Shown here piece after piece: positions 1 through 8,577 of a stretch of 53,625 nucleotides of DNA (positions within the stretch are counted from its first letter, which is position 1; the number at the start of each line of letters is the position of its first letter). The notes below the pieces were generated by a model. The model ran no database searches, had not been told where the DNA came from, and worked only from the letters and a program-made list of their open reading frames with translations. The DNA is from CAYJPK01 sp964372035 (lineage in GTDB: Bacteria > Desulfobacterota > Desulfovibrionia > Desulfovibrionales > Desulfovibrionaceae): the NCBI GenBank assembly GCA_964372035.1, contig CAYJPK010000003.1:1-53625 (forward strand), written 5' to 3'. The translations under genes were made by a program, and so were the position numbers.

Positions 1-94
1 TAGCTTTGGCATCGTTCCGATACACAAAGCCTCACTTGCGAAAACAAGTTTACGCTTCGTTCGCTAAAGCCTTTATTCGCTTCGCTCATGAATC
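1..94. other. Intergenic stretch downstream of glnN
   Basis: This short stretch lies downstream of the minus-strand glnN and is visibly richer in GC than the rest of the window. It holds an imperfect hairpin at about 4-29 (CTTTG and ATCG pairing with CGAT and CAAAG) and two related motifs, CGCTTCGTTCGCT and CGCTTCGCTC. No gene is seen. It may be part of a dispersed repeat, but the window edge prevents a conclusion. Confidence 0.3.
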
Positions 95-2272
95 CTAGTG
101 AATCCAAAGCAATTCAGCATAACGAGGTAATAACCATTTACTGTCATCTACCATAACTTCTATAGAATCAGCATGGAAGCGACATTTATCCATTAAAGGA
201 ATGATACTATCACGAACCCATCTTGCATGAGCAGCAATATCATCACCCTCATGAGCATTTTCTCTTGTTGTTTCAAGTTCAGCAACAGCCTTATTTAAAG
301 CTTCAACATGTCCTCTTAAACTTGCAAAAACTTCTTCTTCATAAACTTTACCACCAACAAGTTCACGAGTACGTAAAACAAGTTCAGCTAATTTTGATTG
401 AGCTTCATAAGCAACAGGTAACACGATTTCTTTTACCATACCGCTAAGAACTTTAGACTCAATTAAAACTGTTTTTACATAAGTTTCAAACAATATTTCT
501 TGACGAGCTAAAACTTCACGCTCAGAAAGAACATTTGTACGTTCAAAAATTTTCATTACTGGCGCACTATTATAAACTTCTAAAGCTTGAACAGTATCAG
601 ATAAATTTGGTAAACCACGTTTTGCTGCTTCTTCTTTCCACTCTTGGCTGTAACCATTACCATTAAATACTGCTGGCAAATGCTCTTTAAAGAGTTCTGG
701 TAAATATTCTTGTAATGCTTGTGTAATGTCCATGCCTTTTGCAACCTTAGCTTCAAGCACATTTGCAATATCGTCTAAAGCACATGCCATTGCAGTGTTT
801 AATACAATGTTAACAGGTGCAACTGATTGTGATGAACCAACAGCACGGAATTCAAATTTATTACCAGTAAATGCAAAAGGACTAGTTCTGTTACGATCAG
901 AAGTATCTTTAGGTAGGGGAGGTAAAATTGAAACCCCTATTTCAATCTTACTTGCCCCTTTTGTTTTTGTGGTGTTGCTTATGATACTTTCGATAACATC
1001 GGTTAATTCTTCACCTAAATAAGCTGAGATAATTGCAGGAGGCGCTTCATTTGCACCTAAACGGTGATCATTGCCAGCACCAACTGTGCCTAAACGAAGT
1101 GCATCACTATGTAAATGTACTGTACGCAAACAAGCTGCTAAAAATACTAAAAACTGTGCGTTTGTAAGCGGTGTTTCACCAGGATTTAATAAGTTATTTC
1201 CGTCTGAATCACATAATGACCAGTTATTATGTTTACCACTACCGTTAACGCCTGCAAATGGTTTTTCATGTAAAAGACAGATATAGTCATGCTCAAGCGC
1301 AGTTGCACGTAAAATGTTCATAATTAGCATGTTGTGGTCAGTTGCAATATTTGCTTCTTCATATAATGGAGCAAGCTCAAACTGCCCAGGAGCAACCTCA
1401 TTATGTCTTGTTTGAACTGGAATACCAAGAGCTAATAAGCGCATTTCAACGTCTTGCATAAAGTTCATTACACGAGCTGGAGTTGCACCAAAATAATGAT
1501 CTTCCATTTCTTGACCTTTAGGAGTTGGTGCACCTAATAAGGTTCTGCCTGTAAGTGTAATATCTTGTCTAAGCATTGCTAAACGCTTATCTACCAAGAA
1601 ATATTCTTGCTCACAACCAATCATTGGGCGAACAGATTCTGCGTCTGAGCCAAATAAACGTAAAATTCTAACTGCTTGGTCAGAAACTGCTTTAATTGAG
1701 CGTAAAAGCGGAGTTTTACGGTCTAAGGCTTCACCAGAATATGAATAGAAAAGGGTCGGAATGTGCAAGGTTTGACCGTGTTTTCCTGCCATTAAAAATA
1801 CTGGTACGCTTGGATCCCATGCTGTATAACCACGAGCTTCAAATGTTGAACGGATTCCACCAGAAGGTAATGATGATGCATCAGGTTCACCTGAAATTAA
1901 AGTTTTGCCAGAAAACTCATTGATTACTTGACCATCAGAAGTTGGTGTAATAAAAGCATCATGTTTTTCAGCTGTTGTACCTGTCATTGGTTGGAACCAG
2001 TGAGTGTAGTGAGTTGCGCCACATTCAATAGCCCAATCTTTCATAGCATTTGCTACAACATCTGCAATTTCAACTGATAAACGCTCACCATGGCAAATTG
2101 TACGCTCAAGTTTTTTATAAACATCTTTTGGCAGTCTTTTACGCATGGTTTTTAAATCAAATATATCTCTGCCGTAAATTTCAAGTGGCTGCAAATTAAT
2201 TTTATTTTCACAGCATGATTTATCTTTATCGTTTGCAATTTGTAATATAGCTTCATAACGTGGTGTAGACAT
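95..2272 (-). CDS. glnN: Type III glutamine synthetase (GlnN)
   Basis: Makes glutamine from glutamate and ammonia with ATP in the cytoplasm. The 725-residue length is typical of GSIII, much longer than type I enzymes (about 470). Family-like segments are visible, such as GCEQEYFLVD around residue 220, NEVAPGQFELAP around 290-300 and the GSGKHNNWS stretch around 345. The ATG is preceded by AGGAGA at good spacing. It is the last gene of amtB-glnK-glnN, with 32 bp from glnK, so capture of ammonium, PII signalling and assimilation are encoded together. Control by nitrogen status is expected from family knowledge, but no operator was recognised. Confidence 0.95.
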   Translation of the reverse strand: MSTPRYEAILQIANDKDKSCCENKINLQPLEIYGRDIFDLKTMRKRLPKDVYKKLERTICHGERLSVEIADVVANAMKDWAIECGATHYTHWFQPMTGTTAEKHDAFITPTSDGQVINEFSGKTLISGEPDASSLPSGGIRSTFEARGYTAWDPSVPVFLMAGKHGQTLHIPTLFYSYSGEALDRKTPLLRSIKAVSDQAVRILRLFGSDAESVRPMIGCEQEYFLVDKRLAMLRQDITLTGRTLLGAPTPKGQEMEDHYFGATPARVMNFMQDVEMRLLALGIPVQTRHNEVAPGQFELAPLYEEANIATDHNMLIMNILRATALEHDYICLLHEKPFAGVNGSGKHNNWSLCDSDGNNLLNPGETPLTNAQFLVFLAACLRTVHLHSDALRLGTVGAGNDHRLGANEAPPAIISAYLGEELTDVIESIISNTTKTKGASKIEIGVSILPPLPKDTSDRNRTSPFAFTGNKFEFRAVGSSQSVAPVNIVLNTAMACALDDIANVLEAKVAKGMDITQALQEYLPELFKEHLPAVFNGNGYSQEWKEEAAKRGLPNLSDTVQALEVYNSAPVMKIFERTNVLSEREVLARQEILFETYVKTVLIESKVLSGMVKEIVLPVAYEAQSKLAELVLRTRELVGGKVYEEEVFASLRGHVEALNKAVAELETTRENAHEGDDIAAHARWVRDSIIPLMDKCRFHADSIEVMVDDSKWLLPRYAELLWIH

Positions 2273-2304
2273 TTTTTATATTCTCCTAAAATTCTTTATT
2301 TAAG

Positions 2305-2643
2305 TTAGATTGCATCGTTTCCGCTTTCGCCTGTGCGTATACGGTAAACATTATCAAGGGTTGATACGAAAATTTTGCCATCGCCAATCTCGCCAGTGCG
2401 AGCAGCTTCCATAATTGCATTTACAACTTTGTCTAAAGCTTCATCATGAACGGCAATACCAATTTTTACCTTGTCTAAGAAAGCCACATCATAACTATTG
2501 CCACGATAAACTTCTTTATAACCATGTTGACGACCAAATCCACGCACTTCTGTGCAAGTCATACCGTGAATACCAAGTTTACTTAAAGCATCTTTAACTT
2601 CATCAAGTTTAAATGGTCGAATAATTGCTTCTACTTTTTTCAT
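2305..2643 (-). CDS. glnK: PII nitrogen regulatory protein
   Basis: A PII signalling protein of 112 residues, the usual length. It senses 2-oxoglutarate and ATP/ADP and normally plugs AmtB when ammonium is plentiful. The T-loop tyrosine that is uridylylated in many bacteria is present (Y51, in YRGNSYDV), as are the family's GKIFV segment near residue 90 and the RIRTGE stretch near the C-terminus. It sits 14 bp downstream of amtB and upstream of glnN. The amtB linkage favours the name glnK over glnB, although sequence alone does not separate the two. An AAGGAG ribosome site precedes the ATG. Confidence 0.93.
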   Translation of the reverse strand: MKKVEAIIRPFKLDEVKDALSKLGIHGMTCTEVRGFGRQHGYKEVYRGNSYDVAFLDKVKIGIAVHDEALDKVVNAIMEAARTGEIGDGKIFVSTLDNVYRIRTGESGNDAI

Positions 2644-2657
2644 AAACTACTCCTTAA

Positions 2658-3866
2658 TTAGATTTGATAAGCTTTTTCGTTGTGTTCGCTTACGTCAAGA
2701 CCAACAATTTCTGATTTCTCTTCTACTCGTAAACCAACTACTCCTACAACGATTGCTATAATAATTCTACTTGCAATATATACAAATCCCCAAGTTGCTA
2801 CTACTGATACAACTTGAATTATAAACTGATTAACATCACCATATAATAAACCGTTAATACCATTGATTGATTCGTGTGCAAAAATACCTGTTGCTACTGC
2901 GCCCCATGTTCCGCCAATACCGTGAATACCAACTACATCTAAAGCATCATCAAAACGGAATTTATGTTTTAAGAACATACCATAGTAACATACGACACCG
3001 CCGATTAAGCCCATAATGATTGATGCTGTAAAGTCTACAAAACCTGCTGCGGGTGTAATTGCTACTAAGCCTGCTAAAGCACCTGATACTGCGCCTAAAG
3101 TTGTTGGTTTACCTTGTTTAATCCATTCAACAGCTACCCAACCCACTACGCCAGCTGCTGCTGCGAGTTGTGTTGTTGTGAAAGCATGGACAGCTAAACC
3201 ATTTGCAGCTAAAGCACTTCCAGCATTAAATCCGAACCAACCAAACCATAACAAGCCGCCACCTAAGAGTGTAAATGGTAAATTATGCGGTGCAAATGAT
3301 TCTTTTCCAAGCCCAGTACGAGCACCTAAACCGTGTGCTAAAGCTAAACCGCCTGCTGCTGATGCCATGTGAACAACTGCACCACCTGCAAAGTCAACTG
3401 CACCAAGCTTATGCAACCAACCGCCGCCCCATACCCAGTGTGCCATTGGACTATAAACTACAAACAACCATAATACTGAAAATAAAAGTACTGCACTAAA
3501 CTTCATTCTTTCAGCATAAGAACCTGAAATTAAAGCTAAAGTCAAAACAGCAAACATACATTGGAACATCATAAACAAGGCATGTGGAATGTTTGATGCC
3601 ATAGGGGCAGCTTCAATGCCAACACCTGCTAACATGAAGTAGCTTAAATCACCAATAATGCCACCCACATCTGGACCAAAGGCTAATGAATAACCTGCAA
3701 CAGCCCACAATATCGGGATAATACCCATCATAGCAAAGCTATGCATAATAGTTGATAATATATTTCGTGAACGCACAAGACCACCATAAAATAAAGCTAG
3801 AGCTGGTGTCATTAGCATTACTAAAGCCGCACAAATTAATAGAAAAGCAACATCTGTCATGTTCAT
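2658..3866 (-). CDS. amtB: Ammonium transporter AmtB
   Basis: Inner-membrane ammonium channel of the Amt/Rh family, 402 residues with about eleven predicted membrane segments. The conduction-pore histidine pair is present at H166 (VVHMASA) and H315 (GIHGIGGTWG), and the N-terminal LFYGGLVR signature is intact. The start ATG has GGAG upstream; a second ATG two codons later is possible. It leads the amtB-glnK-glnN operon, 92 bp after nadE, so read-through from nadE is possible. The C-terminal tail is short and ends soon after an EEKSEIVGLD stretch, the region that normally contacts PII. Confidence 0.95.
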   Translation of the reverse strand: MNMTDVAFLLICAALVMLMTPALALFYGGLVRSRNILSTIMHSFAMMGIIPILWAVAGYSLAFGPDVGGIIGDLSYFMLAGVGIEAAPMASNIPHALFMMFQCMFAVLTLALISGSYAERMKFSAVLLFSVLWLFVVYSPMAHWVWGGGWLHKLGAVDFAGGAVVHMASAAGGLALAHGLGARTGLGKESFAPHNLPFTLLGGGLLWFGWFGFNAGSALAANGLAVHAFTTTQLAAAAGVVGWVAVEWIKQGKPTTLGAVSGALAGLVAITPAAGFVDFTASIIMGLIGGVVCYYGMFLKHKFRFDDALDVVGIHGIGGTWGAVATGIFAHESINGINGLLYGDVNQFIIQVVSVVATWGFVYIASRIIIAIVVGVVGLRVEEKSEIVGLDVSEHNEKAYQI

Positions 3867-3958
3867 TGTAAACTACTCCAATAATAAAGCATTTATAAAG
3901 TTAAATAAAATTTTTAAATTCCTTAAGCCACAAATAAAAGATCTTTTTTTTATTTAAA

Positions 3959-5419
3959 TCACATTGGCATTTTATACTTTAAACCTAATGTTGATTCACT
4001 TAAACATATTGCTGGTGGAGCTTGGCGACGTTTAAACTCTGATTTTTTAAATAACAACTCTACATAGTTAAACTCATCTTGGCTTATTCCATCATCAAGT
4101 TTTCTATTTTCCATAATGCTTTTTAAAATACTATCAAGAACTTCATAAGACGGTAGTTTATCTTGATCTTTTTGATTCTCTCTAAGTTCTGCACTAGGGT
4201 CTTTTACTAAAATTTCATTTGGAATTATTTCTTTGCCACACCATTCGTTGTAAGCCCTTGCAAGCTCGTAAACTTCTGTTTTATATAAATCTGTAATTAC
4301 GCCTAAGGCTCCGCATGTATCACCATACAAGGTGCAATACCCAACGCTTGCCTCTGACTTATTACCAGTATTTGCAACTAACATATTAAATTTATTTGAA
4401 ATTGACATTAAAATACTGCCACGAATTCTCGCTTGAATATTTTCTTCAGTCACATCTTTTTGATAAGATGCAAAAAGACCTGAAAGATTTGCGTCAAACT
4501 CATTCATTAAGTTTGAAATTGTTATTGTATGACTTTTTATACCTAAATTTTTAACAAGCTTAAGAGCATCATCAACGCTACCCTTACTGCTATAAGGTGA
4601 TGGCATTAAAATAGCTAAAACATTATCACGCCCAACAGCTTCTGTTGCTATGGTTGCAACTAAAGCTGAATCCATTCCGCCTGATAAGCCTAGCACAACA
4701 CCGTTAAAGCCAAATTGCTCTTTAAAATTACGTAGCCCACAAACAAGGCTTGACCACCATGCTCTTTGTTGGTTTTTCGGCCATGTTTTAAGAATTCTAC
4801 CACTATAATTTGTTATCACATCGCTACCAAAAAAATCTGCCATAGCGTAAACGTCATCTTCATTCACAATTAAACTTTGTCCACTATGAATAATTCCGTC
4901 TGTTAAGCCGATGTGACTTGCATTTAAAACCTGCACTTTGTCACGTTTTGCAACACTTGATAAAAGTTCAACGATTTCATCTTGCCTACTATAAACATAT
5001 GGAGTTACATCAAAATTTATTAAATAATCACAGCTTGAAAATGAAAATGCCATTTTTTTTGTAAGCTCACTTAAATCATGGCTCACACTTAAAGCAAATT
5101 TTTTACCCTTAAAATCAAAACTATCTTCAATCTGTTCAACTTCACCTTCATAGATCAAGTAAAAACGTCCAAGACAGCATAGCAAAGTTGGTACAGTAAA
5201 TGAGCTAGCTAACTCCTTCATCTTTTCTTCAAGCTCTAATTCAAATAGATTACTATTAGCTAAGCTATACACTGGGTATCCACATAAAGCTTCACCACCA
5301 AATACTAATAAATCACTTTTAGCATCTAGTGTGTTTTCATAATATAGTTCGCTAAGTGCAGTAGCATTTGCTTTAATATTACCAGCTTTTGGATTACTTT
5401 GGATTAGTGAAATATTCAT
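3959..5419 (-). CDS. nadE: NAD+ synthetase with degenerate glutaminase domain
   Basis: Final step of NAD synthesis: amidation of deamido-NAD with ATP. The C-terminal synthetase domain (about residues 215-486) is complete, with the SGGMDSA ATP-pyrophosphatase loop, TGNKSE, YGDTCGALGVI and KRRQAPPA. The N-terminal nitrilase-like domain is short and aligns only loosely. The position of the catalytic Glu in the usual FPELALTGYP is Gly here (FGGEALCGYP). No lysine segment of the RKxxLPNYxxFDE type is seen, and the ICED nucleophile segment reads SVSHD, so Cys is replaced by Ser. The enzyme therefore probably uses free ammonia, fitting its place before amtB. The ATG at 5419 is preferred over an upstream TTG. 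Confidence 0.88.
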   Translation of the reverse strand: MNISLIQSNPKAGNIKANATALSELYYENTLDAKSDLLVFGGEALCGYPVYSLANSNLFELELEEKMKELASSFTVPTLLCCLGRFYLIYEGEVEQIEDSFDFKGKKFALSVSHDLSELTKKMAFSFSSCDYLINFDVTPYVYSRQDEIVELLSSVAKRDKVQVLNASHIGLTDGIIHSGQSLIVNEDDVYAMADFFGSDVITNYSGRILKTWPKNQQRAWWSSLVCGLRNFKEQFGFNGVVLGLSGGMDSALVATIATEAVGRDNVLAILMPSPYSSKGSVDDALKLVKNLGIKSHTITISNLMNEFDANLSGLFASYQKDVTEENIQARIRGSILMSISNKFNMLVANTGNKSEASVGYCTLYGDTCGALGVITDLYKTEVYELARAYNEWCGKEIIPNEILVKDPSAELRENQKDQDKLPSYEVLDSILKSIMENRKLDDGISQDEFNYVELLFKKSEFKRRQAPPAICLSESTLGLKYKMPM

Positions 5420-5815
5420 ACCTACCAACTTCTTAATAAATTTTTCCTAGCTTCTAACAGCAGGATATAGGCTATAAAGCATATTGCGTGCCAAAGCTGT
5501 TTTTACAGAAATAAATATAATTATTTCAGTATATTATATATTTTATTTTTTTTAATATCTTACTTTTAAAGCAACAATAATTACATTTATGTGGATTTTA
5601 ATTGGCGTTAATTGAAAAACTATTTCAATTATTACTTAAAAATAAGCTCTAAAACTATTTTTTTGGTGATATACAACAATTTTTCAATTTTTCACATTTT
5701 TGTTGTAAATATTAAGGTTGCAAAAGTATATTTCTACAATATCCACAAAATCGTATAAATAATAAAAACACCACATGTATTGAAAAACGCAGCAAATTTG
5801 TATATAATTAGATTT
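5420..5815. other. AT-rich divergent intergenic region
   Basis: About 400 bp separates the divergent nadE and glycosyltransferase genes and should hold both promoters. It is extremely AT-rich with many A and T runs. I found no convincing hairpin, RNA gene, conserved small ORF or promoter that stands out from the background. Confidence 0.5.
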
Positions 5816-7402
5816 ATGAATGCCCTCATTATTAATTTAACTCGCTTTGGTGATATTTTACAGACACAAGCAATAGTGCATGGACTTAGGCAAAAAGGCT
5901 ATCGCATCAGCATGTTATGTCTTGATAACTTTGTCTCAGCCGCAAGCTTATTGCATGGTGTTGAAAATAGCTTTTCAATTAACGGCTCTAAGTTTCTTGC
6001 GAACATTCACAATAATACTTGGCAAAACGCCTTAATAGAAATAGAAAAAACAGTTAAAGAAGTTACTAAAGGCTTTGGTATTGATTTAATTTTAAATTTA
6101 ACCTCAAACCAAAGCGCAAAACTACTCACTTATAGGCTAGCTCAAGAATATGAAATTAAACCTGAAATTCGTGGTTTTTGTATGGACGAATACGGTTTTG
6201 ACGCGACTAATTCTGCTTGGGCTTGCTATTTTGAAAGTTCAACCTTAAGTAGAGCTTGCAGCCCATACAATATTGTTGATAGTCTTTTGAAAAGTGCTGG
6301 GCTTGAACTTCCAGCTTATTTTGAGCTTGAAAAAGCAAGTATAAGTGAACTTGAATACGCTAAAGATTCGCTTTTAGAAAAAGCCAAAACTTTTAATACT
6401 TCTCAAGCTAAATTTGTGGGCTTTCAACTTGGTGCAAGTGATATTAAACGTCAATGGAAGATTGAATCTTTTGCAAAGTTAGGTGAGGAATTATTTAAAA
6501 ATGGCTACATTCCTGTTCTGCTTGGTACAAAGCAAGAGGAAGAGCTTGGAAATAAATATCTTGAACTTAGTAGCAAAGCAATTAATCTAATTGCAAAAAG
6601 TGATTTAACGCAACTTAGAGCTTATCTTAGCAATTTGGAATTGTTAATAACTAATGATACCGGCACCATGCACCTTGCCGCTGGTCTTGGCTTAAAAAGC
6701 ATTGCTATTTTCTTAAAAACTGCCCAAGCCTTTGATACTGGCGCATACCTTGAGGGAACTTGCTCGCTTGAAGCAAATATTGATTGTCACCCATGTGACT
6801 TTAGAACGAAGTGTGCAAATGATTATATCTGCAATGATAGGATTTCGCCACAAACAGTGCTAGAGCTTGCTCTTTCATATTTAAAAAACAAGACATGGCA
6901 TGCTAAAGCTACAGATAACACTAGAATGTTTATTGCTAAGCGTGATGAAAACGGATACCTCAATCTGGTAAATCTACAGAATACTTCTTCAGACAGAGAA
7001 AATTGGATTGAACTCCAGCGTCATTATTATCGCCAATTACTAGATACTTTGGATAGCAAAAAAGAAGCTAACTTTAGCTTGCAAAAAAAACTTAAATTTT
7101 CGCCAAATTTTCTTGAAAAACAAATACTTATACTTGAGCAAGCAAGCTCATTATTCCAACTTTTAATTGAGCAAAGCAAGTTATTAAAGCTTGCACCTAA
7201 TAAATATGCTCAAAAATTCTTAGCAACTTGCCATATGATTAGTTCAATCTTTGAAAAAAATGAAAGCTTTACTGTTCTTGGTAGGTTTTGGCAAAACTAT
7301 ATTCACAACAACAGCCATAAGTTTGACGAGTTAGTCGAAATAGTTCATATTGTTCAAGCCATGATTATTTCATGGCATTTGTCCTTAACTGCTGAAAACT
7401 AA
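5816..7402 (+). CDS. Glycosyltransferase family 9 (heptosyltransferase-like)
   Basis: A 528-residue protein of the ADP-heptose:LPS heptosyltransferase superfamily. The N-terminus reads MNALIINLTRFGDILQT, the classic GT9 opening, which decides for the ATG at 5816 over an upstream TTG. The second domain has the GASDIKRQW segment and NDTGTMHLAAGLG, the nucleotide-sugar loop. A cysteine cluster (CHPCDFRTKCANDYIC, about residues 325-345) follows, then roughly 170 residues of C-terminal extension with no recognised fold. It precedes small flagellum-like genes, so a role in glycosylating a surface structure (flagellin or LPS) is possible but inferred. No good ribosome-binding site is visible. Confidence 0.85.
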   Translation: MNALIINLTRFGDILQTQAIVHGLRQKGYRISMLCLDNFVSAASLLHGVENSFSINGSKFLANIHNNTWQNALIEIEKTVKEVTKGFGIDLILNLTSNQSAKLLTYRLAQEYEIKPEIRGFCMDEYGFDATNSAWACYFESSTLSRACSPYNIVDSLLKSAGLELPAYFELEKASISELEYAKDSLLEKAKTFNTSQAKFVGFQLGASDIKRQWKIESFAKLGEELFKNGYIPVLLGTKQEEELGNKYLELSSKAINLIAKSDLTQLRAYLSNLELLITNDTGTMHLAAGLGLKSIAIFLKTAQAFDTGAYLEGTCSLEANIDCHPCDFRTKCANDYICNDRISPQTVLELALSYLKNKTWHAKATDNTRMFIAKRDENGYLNLVNLQNTSSDRENWIELQRHYYRQLLDTLDSKKEANFSLQKKLKFSPNFLEKQILILEQASSLFQLLIEQSKLLKLAPNKYAQKFLATCHMISSIFEKNESFTVLGRFWQNYIHNNSHKFDELVEIVHIVQAMIISWHLSLTAEN

Positions 7403-7409
7403 TTGTATT

Positions 7410-7427
7410 TTGGAATAGTTATTGCAT
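7410..7427 (+). promoter_or_regulatory. Candidate sigma-54 promoter
   Basis: TTGGAATAGTTATTGCAT has GG and GC separated by exactly 10 bases and a perfect TTGCA -12 element. The -24 element matches only in TTGG. It lies 50 bp before the acidic 198-residue gene. The flanks (TTTTGGAA at 7408 and TTCCAAAA at 7431) could also form a weak hairpin that would end the glycosyltransferase transcript. Confidence 0.45.
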
Positions 7428-7476
7428 ATTTTCCAAAAAAAATATTACTAGGCAATTTTATCGTATCGGAGGGGAA

Positions 7477-8073
7477 ATGATTATAATAGATGGTAAAGAA
7501 TCAAGCTTACAAATTAGTGATTTCGAAAATTTAGAAGAAATATTATCAGACATTATTAACAGCGAAGAACTTGAAAGCCGTGTTGTTACTGATGTTTTTG
7601 TAAATGATGAAGCTTTTAGTGAGTTATATCCTCACCAATCAGAAGATATTGAAAGTTCTGAGCTTGAAAAAATTGAAATAGTATCTGTTCCAGCAGATGA
7701 AATGGCTATTAGCATTACAGAAGAGCTTGAAAAAGTTACTACTATTATGGAAAATGCTAGCAAGAAAATTGCTGACTTATTTCGTGAGTCAGAAGAAGGC
7801 GAAGCTCTTGAAATGTTACAAGATTTACTTGAAGTAATTCGTGATTTTATGAATATGGTAAATACTCTTCGCAATAACTTCAAAATTAAAGCCACTGATA
7901 CTTTCAATGCACAAGCAGAAAAAACTTCTAGTTCACTTTCTGAGCTTATTGACGTTTTAGAAAACGAAGATTGGATTTTATTATCTGATATTTTAGAATA
8001 CGAATTTGCGCCTATTTGTGTTGATTGGAATGATATTATTATTGAGTTTCGATCTGCAATTAAAGCAAGCTAA
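7477..8073 (+). CDS. Acidic hypothetical protein, flagellar neighbourhood
   Basis: A 198-residue soluble, very acidic protein that I do not recognise. It has no signal peptide or membrane segment. Long helical stretches (about residues 70-160, rich in Glu, Leu and Ile) suggest a coiled-coil or helical bundle, and the last 40 residues contain three Trp/Tyr-rich positions. A strong CGGAGGGG ribosome site precedes the ATG. It lies 17 bp ahead of the FlgN-like gene and behind a sigma-54-like element, so it is probably part of a small flagellar operon. A chaperone or assembly role would be a guess. Confidence 0.7.
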   Translation: MIIIDGKESSLQISDFENLEEILSDIINSEELESRVVTDVFVNDEAFSELYPHQSEDIESSELEKIEIVSVPADEMAISITEELEKVTTIMENASKKIADLFRESEEGEALEMLQDLLEVIRDFMNMVNTLRNNFKIKATDTFNAQAEKTSSSLSELIDVLENEDWILLSDILEYEFAPICVDWNDIIIEFRSAIKAS

Positions 8074-8090
8074 GCTATAATAGGTCAAGC

Positions 8091-8414
8091 ATGAACAATT
8101 TTATAGATAAATTAGAGGATATAATTTCCTGCCTCAATCAAGAATTAGATGCTGTAAATTCTGAAAACTTTGACGAGTTAGATTTTTTACTTGCAAAACG
8201 CATCGAGCTATCAAAAATTGTTTATAGTCAAACCGAATTGCTTAAGGATAAGGAAGTTGTTGAACGACTTTTAATAATTAAAGATTTACAAGAAGAATTA
8301 TATGATGAGGTAGCTCAAATTAAAGAAAGCCATAGAACTCAATTAGTAGGTCAACGCCAACAAACAAAAAGGCTGAACGCTTATCGCAAGATAGTTCAAA
8401 TGGGTTTAGAATAA
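8091..8414 (+). CDS. FlgN/FliT-like export chaperone candidate
   Basis: A 107-residue, almost entirely helical protein with charged heptad-like repeats, the size and character of FlgN or FliT chaperones that hold hook-associated proteins before export through the flagellar type III apparatus. The opening (LEDIISCLNQELDAVNSENFDELDFLL, quoted here only in outline) has the FlgN pattern of an early helix followed by a short acidic turn. The C-terminus carries basic residues. It follows the acidic hypothetical gene by 17 bp and ends at a strong terminator. Assignment rests on size, composition and context; no invariant motif exists to confirm it. Confidence 0.55.
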   Translation: MNNFIDKLEDIISCLNQELDAVNSENFDELDFLLAKRIELSKIVYSQTELLKDKEVVERLLIIKDLQEELYDEVAQIKESHRTQLVGQRQQTKRLNAYRKIVQMGLE

Positions 8415-8448
8415 TTTTTTTATCATTAAATTTCATATAATTATATAT

Positions 8449-8485
8449 AAAAAAAGACATTACTTCTGTTTATGTCTTTTTTTTT
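8449..8485 (+). terminator. Intrinsic terminator after the FlgN-like gene
   Basis: AAAAAAAGACAT (8449-8460) pairs perfectly with ATGTCTTTTTTT (8472-8483) and runs into a T-tract ending at 8485. It closes the preceding operon before the next promoter. Confidence 0.8.
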
Positions 8486-8489
8486 GCCC

Positions 8490-8516
8490 TAAACTTTTAT
8501 TTTTTACTTCCGATAG
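8490..8516 (+). promoter_or_regulatory. Candidate sigma-28 (FliA) promoter
   Basis: TAAACTTT (8490-8497), an 11-base spacer and TCCGATAG (8509-8516) match the enterobacterial FliA consensus TAAAGTTT-N11-GCCGATAA at 7 of 8 and 6 of 8 positions. It sits immediately after a terminator and about 60 bp before the next start codon, the right place for a class III flagellar promoter. Confidence 0.65.
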
Positions 8517-8577
8517 AATATAAAGAGAGTATCTTTTAAAAACATAATTTTTATCAAATTTACAGGATTTTTTTTGC

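Noticed and set aside
3016..3372. Long antisense frame inside amtB, and a similar one inside tctA (30459-30998)
   Set aside because: They are mirror images of strongly conserved genes with biased codons and have no ribosome site or recognisable protein features.
3901..3960. Possible sigma-54 promoter upstream of amtB (TGGCTTAAGGAATTTAAA on the minus strand)
   Set aside because: The -24-like TGGC is present but the GC of the -12 element is missing at the required 10-base distance.
5780..5815. Upstream TTG start for the GT9 gene
   Set aside because: It would add 12 residues before the first conserved strand of the GT9 fold; the ATG at 5816 coincides with the family's normal start.
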